From Rubripirellula tenax (lineage in GTDB: Bacteria > Planctomycetota > Planctomycetia > Pirellulales > Pirellulaceae), in assembly GCF_007860125.1 (NCBI RefSeq), contig NZ_SJPW01000002.1, forward strand, positions 1,217,768 to 1,281,767: a stretch of 64,000 nt of DNA, in the 5' to 3' direction. Position 1 is the first letter of the stretch. Each line of letters begins with the position of its first letter. A program made the translations under genes and the position numbers. A model generated the notes under the pieces. The model was not told where the DNA came from. It did not search any database and saw nothing but the letters and a program-made list of their open reading frames with translations. This document shows, piece after piece, positions 25,213-33,486 of this stretch.

Positions 25213-26685
25213 GTGTTTGAGTCCCTCTCCGACGGTCTGCAGTCCGCCTTCAAGAGCTTGTCCGGCAAAGGCAAGTTGACCGAAGGCAATATGCAAGACG
25301 GGCTGGAGATCGTGAAACGGTCAATGCTGGAGGCTGACGTCAGCTACAGCGTCGTCGAGGATTTTATGGCTCAGGTGTCCGAGCGGGCGCTGGGCAAACG
25401 GGTATTGTTGAGTCTTCGGCCGCACGAAGAACTGGTCAACATCGTCCACAGTGAACTGATCTCGATCTTGGGTCCAGTCGACCCGTCGCTGCACCTGAAG
25501 AAAGACGGTCCGACAATCATCATGCTGTGCGGCCTGCAAGGCAGCGGTAAGACGACGACGTGCGGCAAACTTTCCCAGTTACTCAAAGAAGAAAACATCA
25601 CGCCGCTATTGGTCGCCGCCGACTTGCAGCGTCCGGCCGCGATCGACCAACTTCACGTCATCGGCGACCAGTTAAGTGTTCCCGTCTTTAGCGACAAAGG
25701 CAATCAAGATCCGGTCGCGGTTTGTAAAGCCGGTGTCGACAAGGCCATCAAGGACGGCAACCGTGTCGTGATCCTGGACACGGCCGGCCGATTGGCGATC
25801 GACGAAACGTTGATGGCGGAACTCAAACGCATCGACAAGAAGGTCTCGCCCGACCAAGTTTATTTGGTCGTCGACGGCATGACCGGCCAAGACGCGGTCA
25901 ACAGCGCGGGTGCCTTCAACGAAGCGCTCGAGCTCGACGGCGTCATCATGACAAAGTTGGACGGCGACGCACGCGGCGGTGCGTTGCTGTCGGTCAAGCA
26001 AGTCACCGGTGTGCCGATCAAGTTCATCGGCACCGGCGAGCACTTTGATGCTCTTGAACCGTTCCGCCCCGAAGGAATGGCGAGCCGAATCTTGCAGATG
26101 GGCGATATCGTCGCTGCGGCTCGCGAGGCGCACCGAATCGTCGACGAAAAAGAACGCGAAGAACTCGAGGCCAAGATGGCGTCGGGCGACTTCACGTTGG
26201 ACGACTTCAAAAACATGATGCAAAAGGTTTCGAAGCCTGGCATCATGGGACGCATGATGGGCTTGATGCCGGGCATGGGGCAATTCAAGGACGTGCTGGA
26301 AAGCGACGAAGCGTCCAAAGGCATCAACCAGACCATCGGCGCGATCAACGCGATGACGATGGAAGAACGTCGCAACCCCAAGATCATCGATGCCCACCGT
26401 CGCAACCGGATCGCCAAAGGCGCCGGAGTGCAGACGCCGATCGTCTCGCAATTGATCAAACAGTTCGAAGTCATGAAGCCGTTGATGCAGGGCATGGCGG
26501 GCGGCGGAATGGGCGACCGAATGAAGATGATGCAGCAACTGCAGGCCGGCGGCATGGGTGATCCCATGGGCGGCGGACTGCAGCTTGCTAAGAAAAGCAC
26601 CGGTAAAAGGCTGAGCGCCAACGAACGGGCTCAGCAGAAAAAAGAGCGTGAAAAGCTAAAACGCCGAATGAAACGCAAGAAGTAA
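25213..26685 (+). CDS. ffh: signal recognition particle GTPase (SRP54/Ffh)
   Basis: This 490-residue protein starts at GTG 25213 (MFESLSDGLQSAFKSLSGKG), the conserved N domain start. The G domain carries GLQGSGKTTTCGKL (G1), DLQRPAAIDQL, DTAGRL (G3) and TKLDGDARGGALLS (G4 region). The C-terminal M domain is methionine-rich (MGRMMGLMPGMG and many later Met residues), for binding signal peptides and 4.5S RNA, and ends in a lysine/arginine-rich tail. It heads the ffh-rpsP-trmD-rplS gene order. No ffs RNA was recognised in this window. Confidence 0.97.
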   Translation: MFESLSDGLQSAFKSLSGKGKLTEGNMQDGLEIVKRSMLEADVSYSVVEDFMAQVSERALGKRVLLSLRPHEELVNIVHSELISILGPVDPSLHLKKDGPTIIMLCGLQGSGKTTTCGKLSQLLKEENITPLLVAADLQRPAAIDQLHVIGDQLSVPVFSDKGNQDPVAVCKAGVDKAIKDGNRVVILDTAGRLAIDETLMAELKRIDKKVSPDQVYLVVDGMTGQDAVNSAGAFNEALELDGVIMTKLDGDARGGALLSVKQVTGVPIKFIGTGEHFDALEPFRPEGMASRILQMGDIVAAAREAHRIVDEKEREELEAKMASGDFTLDDFKNMMQKVSKPGIMGRMMGLMPGMGQFKDVLESDEASKGINQTIGAINAMTMEERRNPKIIDAHRRNRIAKGAGVQTPIVSQLIKQFEVMKPLMQGMAGGGMGDRMKMMQQLQAGGMGDPMGGGLQLAKKSTGKRLSANERAQQKKEREKLKRRMKRKK

Positions 26686-26692
26686 GTAGAAA

Positions 26693-26711
26693 GTGCCAGT
26701 CGTTCTGGCAC
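26693..26711 (+). other. hairpin in the ffh-rpsP spacer
   Basis: GTGCCAG and CTGGCAC form a perfect seven-base stem with loop TCGTT, directly after the ffh stop. No T-tract follows, so it is more likely an RNA-processing or attenuation element than a terminator. Confidence 0.5.
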
Positions 26712-26795
26712 CGACCCGGATTACCGAAAACGTTTTGGTTTCCAGGAAGTCTGACTAGTCGTCGAAACTCGTTTCCCTTTAGGAACAAAAAACTT

Positions 26796-27227
26796 ATGGC
26801 AGTTCGAATTCGAATGAAGAAAATGGGGCGTGCTCACCGCCCTTTCTATCGCGTTGTTGCGATGGACAAACGTAGCCCTCGTGACGGTCGCGTCATCGAA
26901 GAACTGGGAACCTACGACCCGATGTGTCCCGAAACGGATGCTCGCGTCAACCTTAAAGGTGAACGAATCGATTACTGGTTGGGTGTTGGCGCACAACCGA
27001 GCGACAAGGTCGGCGTGCTGATCAAGAAGTACGGCACTGAAGGCACTCACTTGGAAGCTCAAAAGGCAGCCATGGAACGCCTCGGCAAACGCAAACAATA
27101 CACTCCGGCACCGCCCGAACCGGCCAAGCCGAAGAAGGAAGAACCGAAGGCCGAAGCTGCGCCGGAAGCACCAGCCGAAGAAGCTGCTGCCGAAGCCGCA
27201 CCTGCGGAAGAAACTGCGTCCGAATAG
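26796..27227 (+). CDS. rpsP: 30S ribosomal protein S16 (bS16) with Ala/Glu/Pro-rich tail
   Basis: This protein has 143 residues. The first ~85 are standard bS16: MAVRIRMKKMGRAHRPFYRV, followed by RDGRVIEELGTYDP and the RIDYWLGVGAQPSDKV segment. Residues ~102-143 form a low-complexity tail of repeated EEAPAE-like words, which should be disordered and acidic. Typical bS16 is about 80-90 residues, so the tail adds nearly half. It is followed after 28 bases by trmD, with no rimM between. Confidence 0.96.
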   Translation: MAVRIRMKKMGRAHRPFYRVVAMDKRSPRDGRVIEELGTYDPMCPETDARVNLKGERIDYWLGVGAQPSDKVGVLIKKYGTEGTHLEAQKAAMERLGKRKQYTPAPPEPAKPKKEEPKAEAAPEAPAEEAAAEAAPAEETASE

Positions 27228-27255
27228 TCGATTGATGAACGTTTGAAAGAGAACC

Positions 27256-27975
27256 ATGCGATTCGATATCGTCACGCTCTTTCCGGCGTTGTTCGAGGGT
27301 TACCTTGGCGAAGGACTTCTTAGCAAAGCGATTAAGAACGAACTCGTCGATATTCATCGGCACGACTTGCGAGAATTTGCACCCCAGTCTGTTCACCGTC
27401 CGGTTGATGACAAACCGTTCGGCGGCGGCCCTGGGATGCTGATCCAAGTCGAACCGACGGTGAAGTGTGTCGAAGCAGTCGAAGCGATGTCAGCGGTGAG
27501 AGCAAGAAGAATCTTGTTGACACCCGGTGGCAAAACGTTCGACCAACGCATGGCTGAAGAATTCGCATCCGACCAGCGGTTGATCCTGCTGTGCGGGCGC
27601 TACGAAGGATTCGACCAACGCGTGACAGACATTTGGCAACCCGAGGAAATCAGCATCGGCGACTTCGTCCTTAACGGCGGCGAAGTGGCAGCGATGGTGA
27701 TTATCGAAGCAGTGATTCGGTTGATCCCTGGCGTGCTGGGCGATCAACAAAGCAACATTGATGACTCGTTCAGCCAGGGAAACCGGTTGCTCGAGTTTCC
27801 ACAATACACGCGACCGAGAGAGTTCCGAGGCCACACCGTGCCCGACGTCCTGACGGGCGGCGATCACGGAGCCATCGCCAAATGGCGAGCGGAACAGAGT
27901 CGATTGCGAACCCAGTCCCGGCGTAGCGATTTGCTAGCCGAGAACGAAATCGAAAACAAACACCCCAACGAGTGA
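27256..27975 (+). CDS. trmD: tRNA (guanine37-N1)-methyltransferase
   Basis: This 239-residue SPOUT enzyme makes m1G37 next to the anticodon and prevents frameshifting. Conserved blocks are MRFDIVTLFPALFEGYL, HRPVDDKPFGGGPGML, the knot segments LLCGRYEGFDQRV and SIGDFVLNGGEVAAM, and YTRPREFRGHTVPDVL. An AAAGAGA-type purine run precedes the ATG. It sits between rpsP and rplS as in the canonical operon. Confidence 0.97.
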   Translation: MRFDIVTLFPALFEGYLGEGLLSKAIKNELVDIHRHDLREFAPQSVHRPVDDKPFGGGPGMLIQVEPTVKCVEAVEAMSAVRARRILLTPGGKTFDQRMAEEFASDQRLILLCGRYEGFDQRVTDIWQPEEISIGDFVLNGGEVAAMVIIEAVIRLIPGVLGDQQSNIDDSFSQGNRLLEFPQYTRPREFRGHTVPDVLTGGDHGAIAKWRAEQSRLRTQSRRSDLLAENEIENKHPNE

Positions 27976-27984
27976 GCTATAAAA

Positions 27985-28338
27985 ATGTCCAAAGCGATTA
28001 TGGACCTGGTCGAAAAGACCGCCTTGAAAGATGAAATGCCCAAGTTCGAAATCGGCGATACCGTCGATGTTCACTTGAAGATTCTTGAAGGCAACAAGGA
28101 ACGCATCCAAGTGTTCTCGGGCGTCGTCATTGCACGAAGCGGCAGCGGTTCGCGAGAAATGTTCGCGGTCCGTCGCATCGTCGCGGGCGAAGGTGTGGAA
28201 CGCAAGTTCCCCGTCCACAGCCCACGAATCGAAAAGATCGAAGTCACGCGCAGCGGCGTCGTCCGACGTGCAAAGCTGTACTTCTTGCGTGGTCGCGTCG
28301 GCAAGGCAGTCCGCCTGAAAGAGCGTCGCCGCACGTAA
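27985..28338 (+). CDS. rplS: 50S ribosomal protein L19 (bL19)
   Basis: This 117-residue ribosomal protein lies nine bases after trmD. Standard blocks are [52 protein letters not shown], and the C-terminal [20 protein letters not shown]. The length and ends are normal. Palindromic repeat sequence begins directly after the stop. Confidence 0.98.
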   Translation: MSKAIMDLVEKTALKDEMPKFEIGDTVDVHLKILEGNKERIQVFSGVVIARSGSGSREMFAVRRIVAGEGVERKFPVHSPRIEKIEVTRSGVVRRAKLYFLRGRVGKAVRLKERRRT

Positions 28339-28342
28339 AAGC

Positions 28343-28442
28343 GTGCTGGATCAGCACCCTACGTGGACCCGCGACTCCGTTGCCGGGACAACTGCAAAGC
28401 AGTTCACGAAAAAAACGTACACCCTGCGACTCCGTCGCAGGG
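28343..28442 (+). repeat. intergenic palindromic repeat element, copy A
   Basis: Three hairpins lie in this stretch after rplS: GTGCTG/CAGCAC (28343-28357), AACTGC/GCAGTT with loop AAA (28390-28404), and a perfect nine-base stem CCCTGCGAC/GTCGCAGGG with loop TCC (28422-28442). Between them, GTGGACCCGCGACTCCG at 28363-28379 and the CAAAGCAGTTCACG segment recur in inverted orientation at 40009-40056. No T-tract is present. Confidence 0.65.
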
Positions 28443-28492
28443 CCATACAGGGTTGGCGGTTTCATAGTCACGTGCTCAAGGGGCCTGCTCCG

Positions 28493-28945
28493 GTGCATCC
28501 ACTTGTCAAACGCGTTCACGACCAATACATCGACATTCGGTTCGGTGCGATTGACCAGAACGCCTCGGTGGGAAAGCGGGGCGAGCAAGCTGCCGCTCGA
28601 TTGCTTCGCCAAAAAGGCCTGGTCGTCGTTGCTGAAAGCGAATCCGACAAAGGCGGCGAGATCGATTTGATCGCGATCGACCGAAAGAAAAAAACGATCA
28701 TCTTTGTCGAAGTCAAAACCCACTCGACTACCAAACCAGGGCACCCAGCCGAACGCGTCGACGCAGAAAAGCAGGGCAGGGTATCTCGAGCGGCGCTGCG
28801 TTACTTGAAACGCAAGAGTCTCTTGGGTATCACCGCCCGTTTCGACGTGATCGCAGTCTGGTGGCACGGCAAAGGTAAATCACCCGATAAGATCGAACAC
28901 TATGAGTCGGCGTTTGAAGTCGCCGGCGAGTATCAAATGTTTTGA
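28493..28945 (+). CDS. YraN/UPF0102 family nuclease-like protein
   Basis: The GTG at 28493 is a provisional start giving 150 residues; the frame is open back to a GTG at 28343, but that stretch is repeat DNA. A GTG at 28568 would give the usual length of ~120. The fold is endonuclease-like: GKRGEQAAARLLRQKGLVVV, then GEIDLIAIDRKKKTIIFVEVKT, where the Asp and the ExK of EVKT form the PD-(D/E)XK-type metal site, followed by KQGRVSRAALRYL. It is often found after rplS. A role in DNA repair or recombination is presumed, not proven. Confidence 0.85.
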   Translation: MHPLVKRVHDQYIDIRFGAIDQNASVGKRGEQAAARLLRQKGLVVVAESESDKGGEIDLIAIDRKKKTIIFVEVKTHSTTKPGHPAERVDAEKQGRVSRAALRYLKRKSLLGITARFDVIAVWWHGKGKSPDKIEHYESAFEVAGEYQMF

Positions 28946-28972
28946 ACTTCCGTGGAACGAGAGTTTATTCAA

Positions 28973-31588
28973 ATGCCAGACGGATCCGTTGGCCAACCCA
29001 TCTCACGACGCTTGATGTTGCGTTTGGCCGCATCCACTTCGGTCGTCGCCGCAGTAGCGACGGGCGATGACGATGTCGGGGCCCATCGCAAGCGGATCTA
29101 TATCGCCGCTGATGACCACACCGATTACATGTGGACGGCCGACGAGCAGACGTATCGTCAAGCATTTTTAGAGACGATCGATCACTATTTGGACTTGGCC
29201 GATCAAACCGATGATCGGCCACTGCATTTCCAAAGCCGTTGGAATTGCGACGGACTGCTATGGCTTCGCGAATACGAACAGCACAAGTCACCCGAACAAG
29301 TTGACCGGCTGGTTCGGCGAATCAAAAGCGGGCACATTTCGTTTCCGATGACGGTCCTGGTGTCGTGCTATGGCGCGATGCCTGCCGAAGCCGCGATTCG
29401 TAGCCTGTACTATGGCGGCCAAGTCGAGCGTCGATACCAGATTCGGTTGCCGATGGCTGTTGCGATGGAGAACCAAACGTTGCCGCTGGGTCTTGGCATG
29501 CTCTGGGCTGGCAGCGGCGTACGATATTCGTGGCGAGGAATCTGTGGCTGTGCAAGTAAGATCAAAGATTCCGCCAGTCGCCGCGACCACGACGTTTACT
29601 GGTGGGTCGGCCCCGACGGCAGCCGCGTTTTGATGAAGTGGTATTCGTTGTACAAGCCCGTCACCAACGGATCGTATTGGAACGAGGGTCCCGGCGGGTA
29701 TGCCGAGGCCCGCTATCCCGAAGCCGCAATCAAATTTGTCGAAACAGACGCTGACTTCCAAAGCCGCAACCCGCACCATGTATTGGGGCTGTTCGGTCAA
29801 GGCTGGGACGACCTTGAAACCAAGGTCGAACTTGACGATCCCGTCAACAGCTTTCCCGCGGTCGCCCAGCGGATGACCGACGAAACTCGACAAGTCATCG
29901 TCAGCAATGAACTGGACTACTTCCACGACATGGAACAAACCCACGGCAAGGGTTTACCAGCGGTTCAGTGTTCGTTTGGCAATGAATGGGAATTGTATTC
30001 GGCATCGTTGGCCGAGGTATCCGCATCGGTCAAACGGGCCACTGAGAAACTTCGCGCCGCCGAAGCGATGGCCGTTATGGTGGAACAAGAACGCCCCGGC
30101 TTCGATCGCTCGTTGGACGGGATGCGAGACCAAGCGTGGATCGCGATGGGACTTTACTGGGAACACGATTGGACGGCCGACGGGCCGGTGTCGCGTAAAC
30201 AACGCGCCGCGTGGCAACGAAAGATTGCCCGACAAATCGTCGACTATGTCGATTCACTGCACGACTTGGCTGCAAAGGCGCTGGGTGAACTGATCGGCTC
30301 GGATGACCCCAGCGATCTGAAGAACAACCGACGCATCTTTGTTTTCAATCCGCTGTCCTGGGAACGAACCGACGTCGTTGATGTCGCCATCGACGGCGAC
30401 GATTGGCATGTCGTCGACAAGGCCAACGAGAAAACGCTCGTCTCGCAAGTGGCTGTTCAAGAAGGCCACACGTCGTTGCGATTTCTGGCCGAGAAGATCC
30501 CCGCGTGCGGCTATCGCGTGTTCGAGTTGCGAGCCGGGAAAACGCAACCCGCTGCGGCAACGATCCGAGTTACGGACGGAAAAATGGTCTCGGCGCACGA
30601 CACGATCATCGTTTCACCCGATGGAGCGATCGATTTCTGGGGCGCGACGCGATTGGGCAAAGTGATGATCAAACCGGGTGCCCGAGGAAATCACTTGGAA
30701 CCGGCACTCGGAAAAATCAGCATCGAATCATCGGGACCGATCAGCACGACCGTGCGGGTCGATGTCGCCCGACCGATCGCTCGAACCACGCGAGTGACGC
30801 TGTTTGAACACCTCGATCGGATCGAAATCGACAACCGACTGCGCGAGAATTTTTCCAGCGTTGAAAGCTGGCGATACGTATTCAATCTGCGTTTCCCACG
30901 AACGGTTCATGAAGAGGTCGGCGCCGTCATCCGCGCGTCCACGCTTGCCGAAGGCGGCGACTATGCCGATCGAAATGCGCGAACGGACTGGTTGACGATG
31001 AATCGCATGGTGTTGATGCGAGACACCACCGCAGCGGTCACCATCGCCAATCGCGATTGTCTGTTCTTTCACCTCGGCGATGCTAGGACCGATCCGATGG
31101 ATTCGTCATCCAACACGATCTATGCACTGGCCGGTGGACAAGTCGACGGATCGAAACTGGGCATTCCCGATCAAGGTGGCGACAAAACGTTTGTCCAACG
31201 TTTTGCGCTGACCGCGTCGTCACCCAAACGAACGATCGCCGCAGCGATGCGGGGATCGATGGAGTTCGCCAATCCGTTGGTTGTCGGCCAAATCGAAAGC
31301 TTCGATGGTCCGCTTCACCCAACTGAATTATCGATACTGAACGTGTCCAGTGATTCCATCATCGCGTCAGCAATGAAGGTTGCCGATACTCGCGACGGAT
31401 TTGTCGTTCGACTTTGGAATCTTGCCGACAAGCCGGCGCGTTGTACCGTATCGATGAATCGCCCGATCACATCGTGCAAGCAGGTGACGCACGTCGAAAC
31501 AGACATCGGCCCCATGGAGGTCGCCGATGGCAAAGTTGCCGTTGCGATCCCGGCCCGTGGATGGCTGACGCTGCAAGTGAACGTCTAG
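28973..31588 (+). CDS. secreted GH38-like glycoside hydrolase (alpha-mannosidase superfamily)
   Basis: The ATG at 28973 is chosen because GAGAG lies upstream; GTG 28952 is possible. The N-terminus [20 protein letters not shown] is a twin-arginine-like signal. The next region, [18 protein letters not shown], replaces the HNDPGW-type motif of GH38 and keeps a His-x-Asp zinc pair. The middle (helical, ~260-420) and the beta-sandwich C-terminal half follow GH38 order. In the usual nucleophile region the text reads [16 protein letters not shown], with no obvious Asp equivalent. The protein has about 871 residues. It may be a divergent glycosidase or an inactive relative. Its stop shares a CTAG with the convergent queC stop. 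Confidence 0.75.
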   Translation: MPDGSVGQPISRRLMLRLAASTSVVAAVATGDDDVGAHRKRIYIAADDHTDYMWTADEQTYRQAFLETIDHYLDLADQTDDRPLHFQSRWNCDGLLWLREYEQHKSPEQVDRLVRRIKSGHISFPMTVLVSCYGAMPAEAAIRSLYYGGQVERRYQIRLPMAVAMENQTLPLGLGMLWAGSGVRYSWRGICGCASKIKDSASRRDHDVYWWVGPDGSRVLMKWYSLYKPVTNGSYWNEGPGGYAEARYPEAAIKFVETDADFQSRNPHHVLGLFGQGWDDLETKVELDDPVNSFPAVAQRMTDETRQVIVSNELDYFHDMEQTHGKGLPAVQCSFGNEWELYSASLAEVSASVKRATEKLRAAEAMAVMVEQERPGFDRSLDGMRDQAWIAMGLYWEHDWTADGPVSRKQRAAWQRKIARQIVDYVDSLHDLAAKALGELIGSDDPSDLKNNRRIFVFNPLSWERTDVVDVAIDGDDWHVVDKANEKTLVSQVAVQEGHTSLRFLAEKIPACGYRVFELRAGKTQPAAATIRVTDGKMVSAHDTIIVSPDGAIDFWGATRLGKVMIKPGARGNHLEPALGKISIESSGPISTTVRVDVARPIARTTRVTLFEHLDRIEIDNRLRENFSSVESWRYVFNLRFPRTVHEEVGAVIRASTLAEGGDYADRNARTDWLTMNRMVLMRDTTAAVTIANRDCLFFHLGDARTDPMDSSSNTIYALAGGQVDGSKLGIPDQGGDKTFVQRFALTASSPKRTIAAAMRGSMEFANPLVVGQIESFDGPLHPTELSILNVSSDSIIASAMKVADTRDGFVVRLWNLADKPARCTVSMNRPITSCKQVTHVETDIGPMEVADGKVAVAIPARGWLTLQVNV

Positions 31589-32286
31589 ATCGACCGTTGG
31601 CTCGCCGGATCATCCATTGCGTTTGCGGCAAAGCCCTTCGCCCGCAATAGACACGCATCGCAGCGACCGCATGCGCATCCTTCATCGCCGGGGTCGTAGC
31701 ATGAAAGCGTATTCGCGTAGTCGACGCCGAGTGACAACCCGGTTCGGATGATCTCTGCCTTGCTCAGGTCAATCAGCGGCGTGTGGATGATCAGCCGCCG
31801 GTCACTCTCCACCGACGCTTTGGTGGCAAGGTTCGCCATCGCTTCAAACGCAGCAACGAATTCGGGACGGCAATCCGGGTATCCGCTGTAGTCCAGCGCG
31901 TTGACACCGATAAAGATATCGCGTGCCCCGATGGTTTCCGCGAACGCAATCGCGAGCGATAAAAAGACGGTGTTGCGAGCCGGCACGTAGGTCACCGGAA
32001 TCTCAGCCCCCATCGTTTCAACGCTGTCTGTTTTCGGAACAGCGATATTGGCATCCGTCAGCGCCGAGCCACCGAATTGGGCCAAGTCGATGTCAACGAT
32101 TCGGTGCGAAGCGGCGCCGATCGCATCTGCCACCCGCGTCGCACGGTCGAGTTCGTATTGGTGACGTTGCCCATACCGAAAACTGATCGCGTGCGGCGTG
32201 AAGCCTTCGTTTCGAGCGATCGCCAGACACGTCGCACTATCGAGACCGCCCGACAACAAGACGACGGCGGGTTGAGACGGTTTCAT
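31585..32286 (-). CDS. queC: 7-cyano-7-deazaguanine synthase
   Basis: This 233-residue enzyme converts CDG to preQ0 with ATP and ammonia in queuosine synthesis. The start [20 protein letters not shown] at 32286 overlaps the stop of the upstream nuclease gene (ATGA). The PP-loop is SGGLDSAT. The zinc site near the C-terminus uses Cys in [30 protein letters not shown] and [12 protein letters not shown] are family blocks. No other queuosine gene is nearby. Confidence 0.96.
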   Translation of the reverse strand: MKPSQPAVVLLSGGLDSATCLAIARNEGFTPHAISFRYGQRHQYELDRATRVADAIGAASHRIVDIDLAQFGGSALTDANIAVPKTDSVETMGAEIPVTYVPARNTVFLSLAIAFAETIGARDIFIGVNALDYSGYPDCRPEFVAAFEAMANLATKASVESDRRLIIHTPLIDLSKAEIIRTGLSLGVDYANTLSCYDPGDEGCACGRCDACLLRAKGFAANAMDDPASQRSI

Positions 32287-33299
32287 TTCTTCCACAGCTT
32301 GCGACCAATCGACGGGTTGTAGTTTGTCCATTTTTCGTCACCGCCCACGTCCGTTTGGATCGCGGCGGTGTACGCCCAAAGTTTCGCATCCAGATTGTCG
32401 ATGTGGTGCAGCGTTACCGATTCCAACATGACTGGCAACTTCGGGCTTCCAAATTCGATCAGACCGTGATGGCTGACGATCATGTGTTCCAGGTGCAACC
32501 GCAACTCTGCGGGGAAGTCGTCGCCCGCGTTTTCAAACGCTGCAATTTTTTCGCCAAGCATCTGCACGCCGATCACGATGTGTCCGACCAATTGGCCGCG
32601 GTCCGTGTACGAGATCTCGCCATCGCAAGAGAGTTCTTCGATCTTCCCCAAATCGTGCAGAAACGCACCGAACAACAACAAGTCGGCATCCAATTGGGGA
32701 TAGCGCGGCGCGACCAGCTTGCAGATCTCCATCATGTCAACGGTGTGACGCAGCAAACCGCCCGGGAACGCATGGTGGTTCGATACAGCGGCGGCGGCTT
32801 TCTTGAACCGTTCCGCGAACGTGGTATCGGCAAGGTAGATTTCCCCCAAGCGGCGAAGGGACTGGTTTTCAAGCCCACCGATCAAGTCGGCAAGCCGCGT
32901 CATCAATCGCTCGGATTCGTTGGCGTCAAATCGCTCGAAATCGGCGACGGTGACTTCCGATTCGTCCATTCGCTCGACTTCAGTGACGATCAACTGAAGC
33001 GTCCCATTGTGGATCTGGGTACGTCCTCGGCAAAACACGTAGTCACCACGGTCGAACGACTCGAAGATGCGTTCGTCTGCATTCCACAACATTCCGGCAA
33101 TCACGCCGGTTTTGTCGGACAACTTCAACAAAATGTACTTTCCGCCTTGGCGATTGACTCGCAATTGCTTGTCCGCAGCACGGAACACTTGTTCAACCGA
33201 CTGACCGTCGGACAATTCAGATACGGAGATACGGTTCACAGGAGTTCGACTCGTCGAAAGTTGGAAACAGCGGCGGATGAAAACGCGAACGGCCTGCAT
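32283..33299 (-). CDS. YhaM-type 3'-5' exoribonuclease (OB-fold plus HD domain)
   Basis: This 338-residue protein is read from ATG 33299; GTG 33239 ([15 protein letters not shown]) would sit nearer to the conserved start. The N-terminal part is an OB-fold (about 20-120) containing [19 protein letters not shown], where the single-strand substrate would bind. The HD domain follows, with [40 protein letters not shown] and [14 protein letters not shown] providing the metal-binding His/Asp set. YhaM-type enzymes trim RNA or single-stranded DNA from the 3' end. It is coupled to queC downstream and divergent from the kinase. Confidence 0.88.
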   Translation of the reverse strand: MQAVRVFIRRCFQLSTSRTPVNRISVSELSDGQSVEQVFRAADKQLRVNRQGGKYILLKLSDKTGVIAGMLWNADERIFESFDRGDYVFCRGRTQIHNGTLQLIVTEVERMDESEVTVADFERFDANESERLMTRLADLIGGLENQSLRRLGEIYLADTTFAERFKKAAAAVSNHHAFPGGLLRHTVDMMEICKLVAPRYPQLDADLLLFGAFLHDLGKIEELSCDGEISYTDRGQLVGHIVIGVQMLGEKIAAFENAGDDFPAELRLHLEHMIVSHHGLIEFGSPKLPVMLESVTLHHIDNLDAKLWAYTAAIQTDVGGDEKWTNYNPSIGRKLWKK

Positions 33300-33486
33300 C
33301 GTCGTCCGGCGGCGGCAACGCCGATCCGCAAAGGATGGCGGCAAAACCATGGAATTGGCAAGGCCTGGCATAACGCACCCCGCCTAAAGGGCTGGCATGA
33401 TCGCACCCGCCGCTGCCATTATTGCGTCAGACTTGGCCCCGATAGCGTTGAATAAGGGTCCGCGAGCGTCTACGTTTGCATGATTC

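Noticed and set aside
28343-28442. CRISPR or tandem repeat reading of the palindromic element
   Set aside because: There is no regular spacing, no series of direct repeats and no cas gene; it is a dispersed palindrome.
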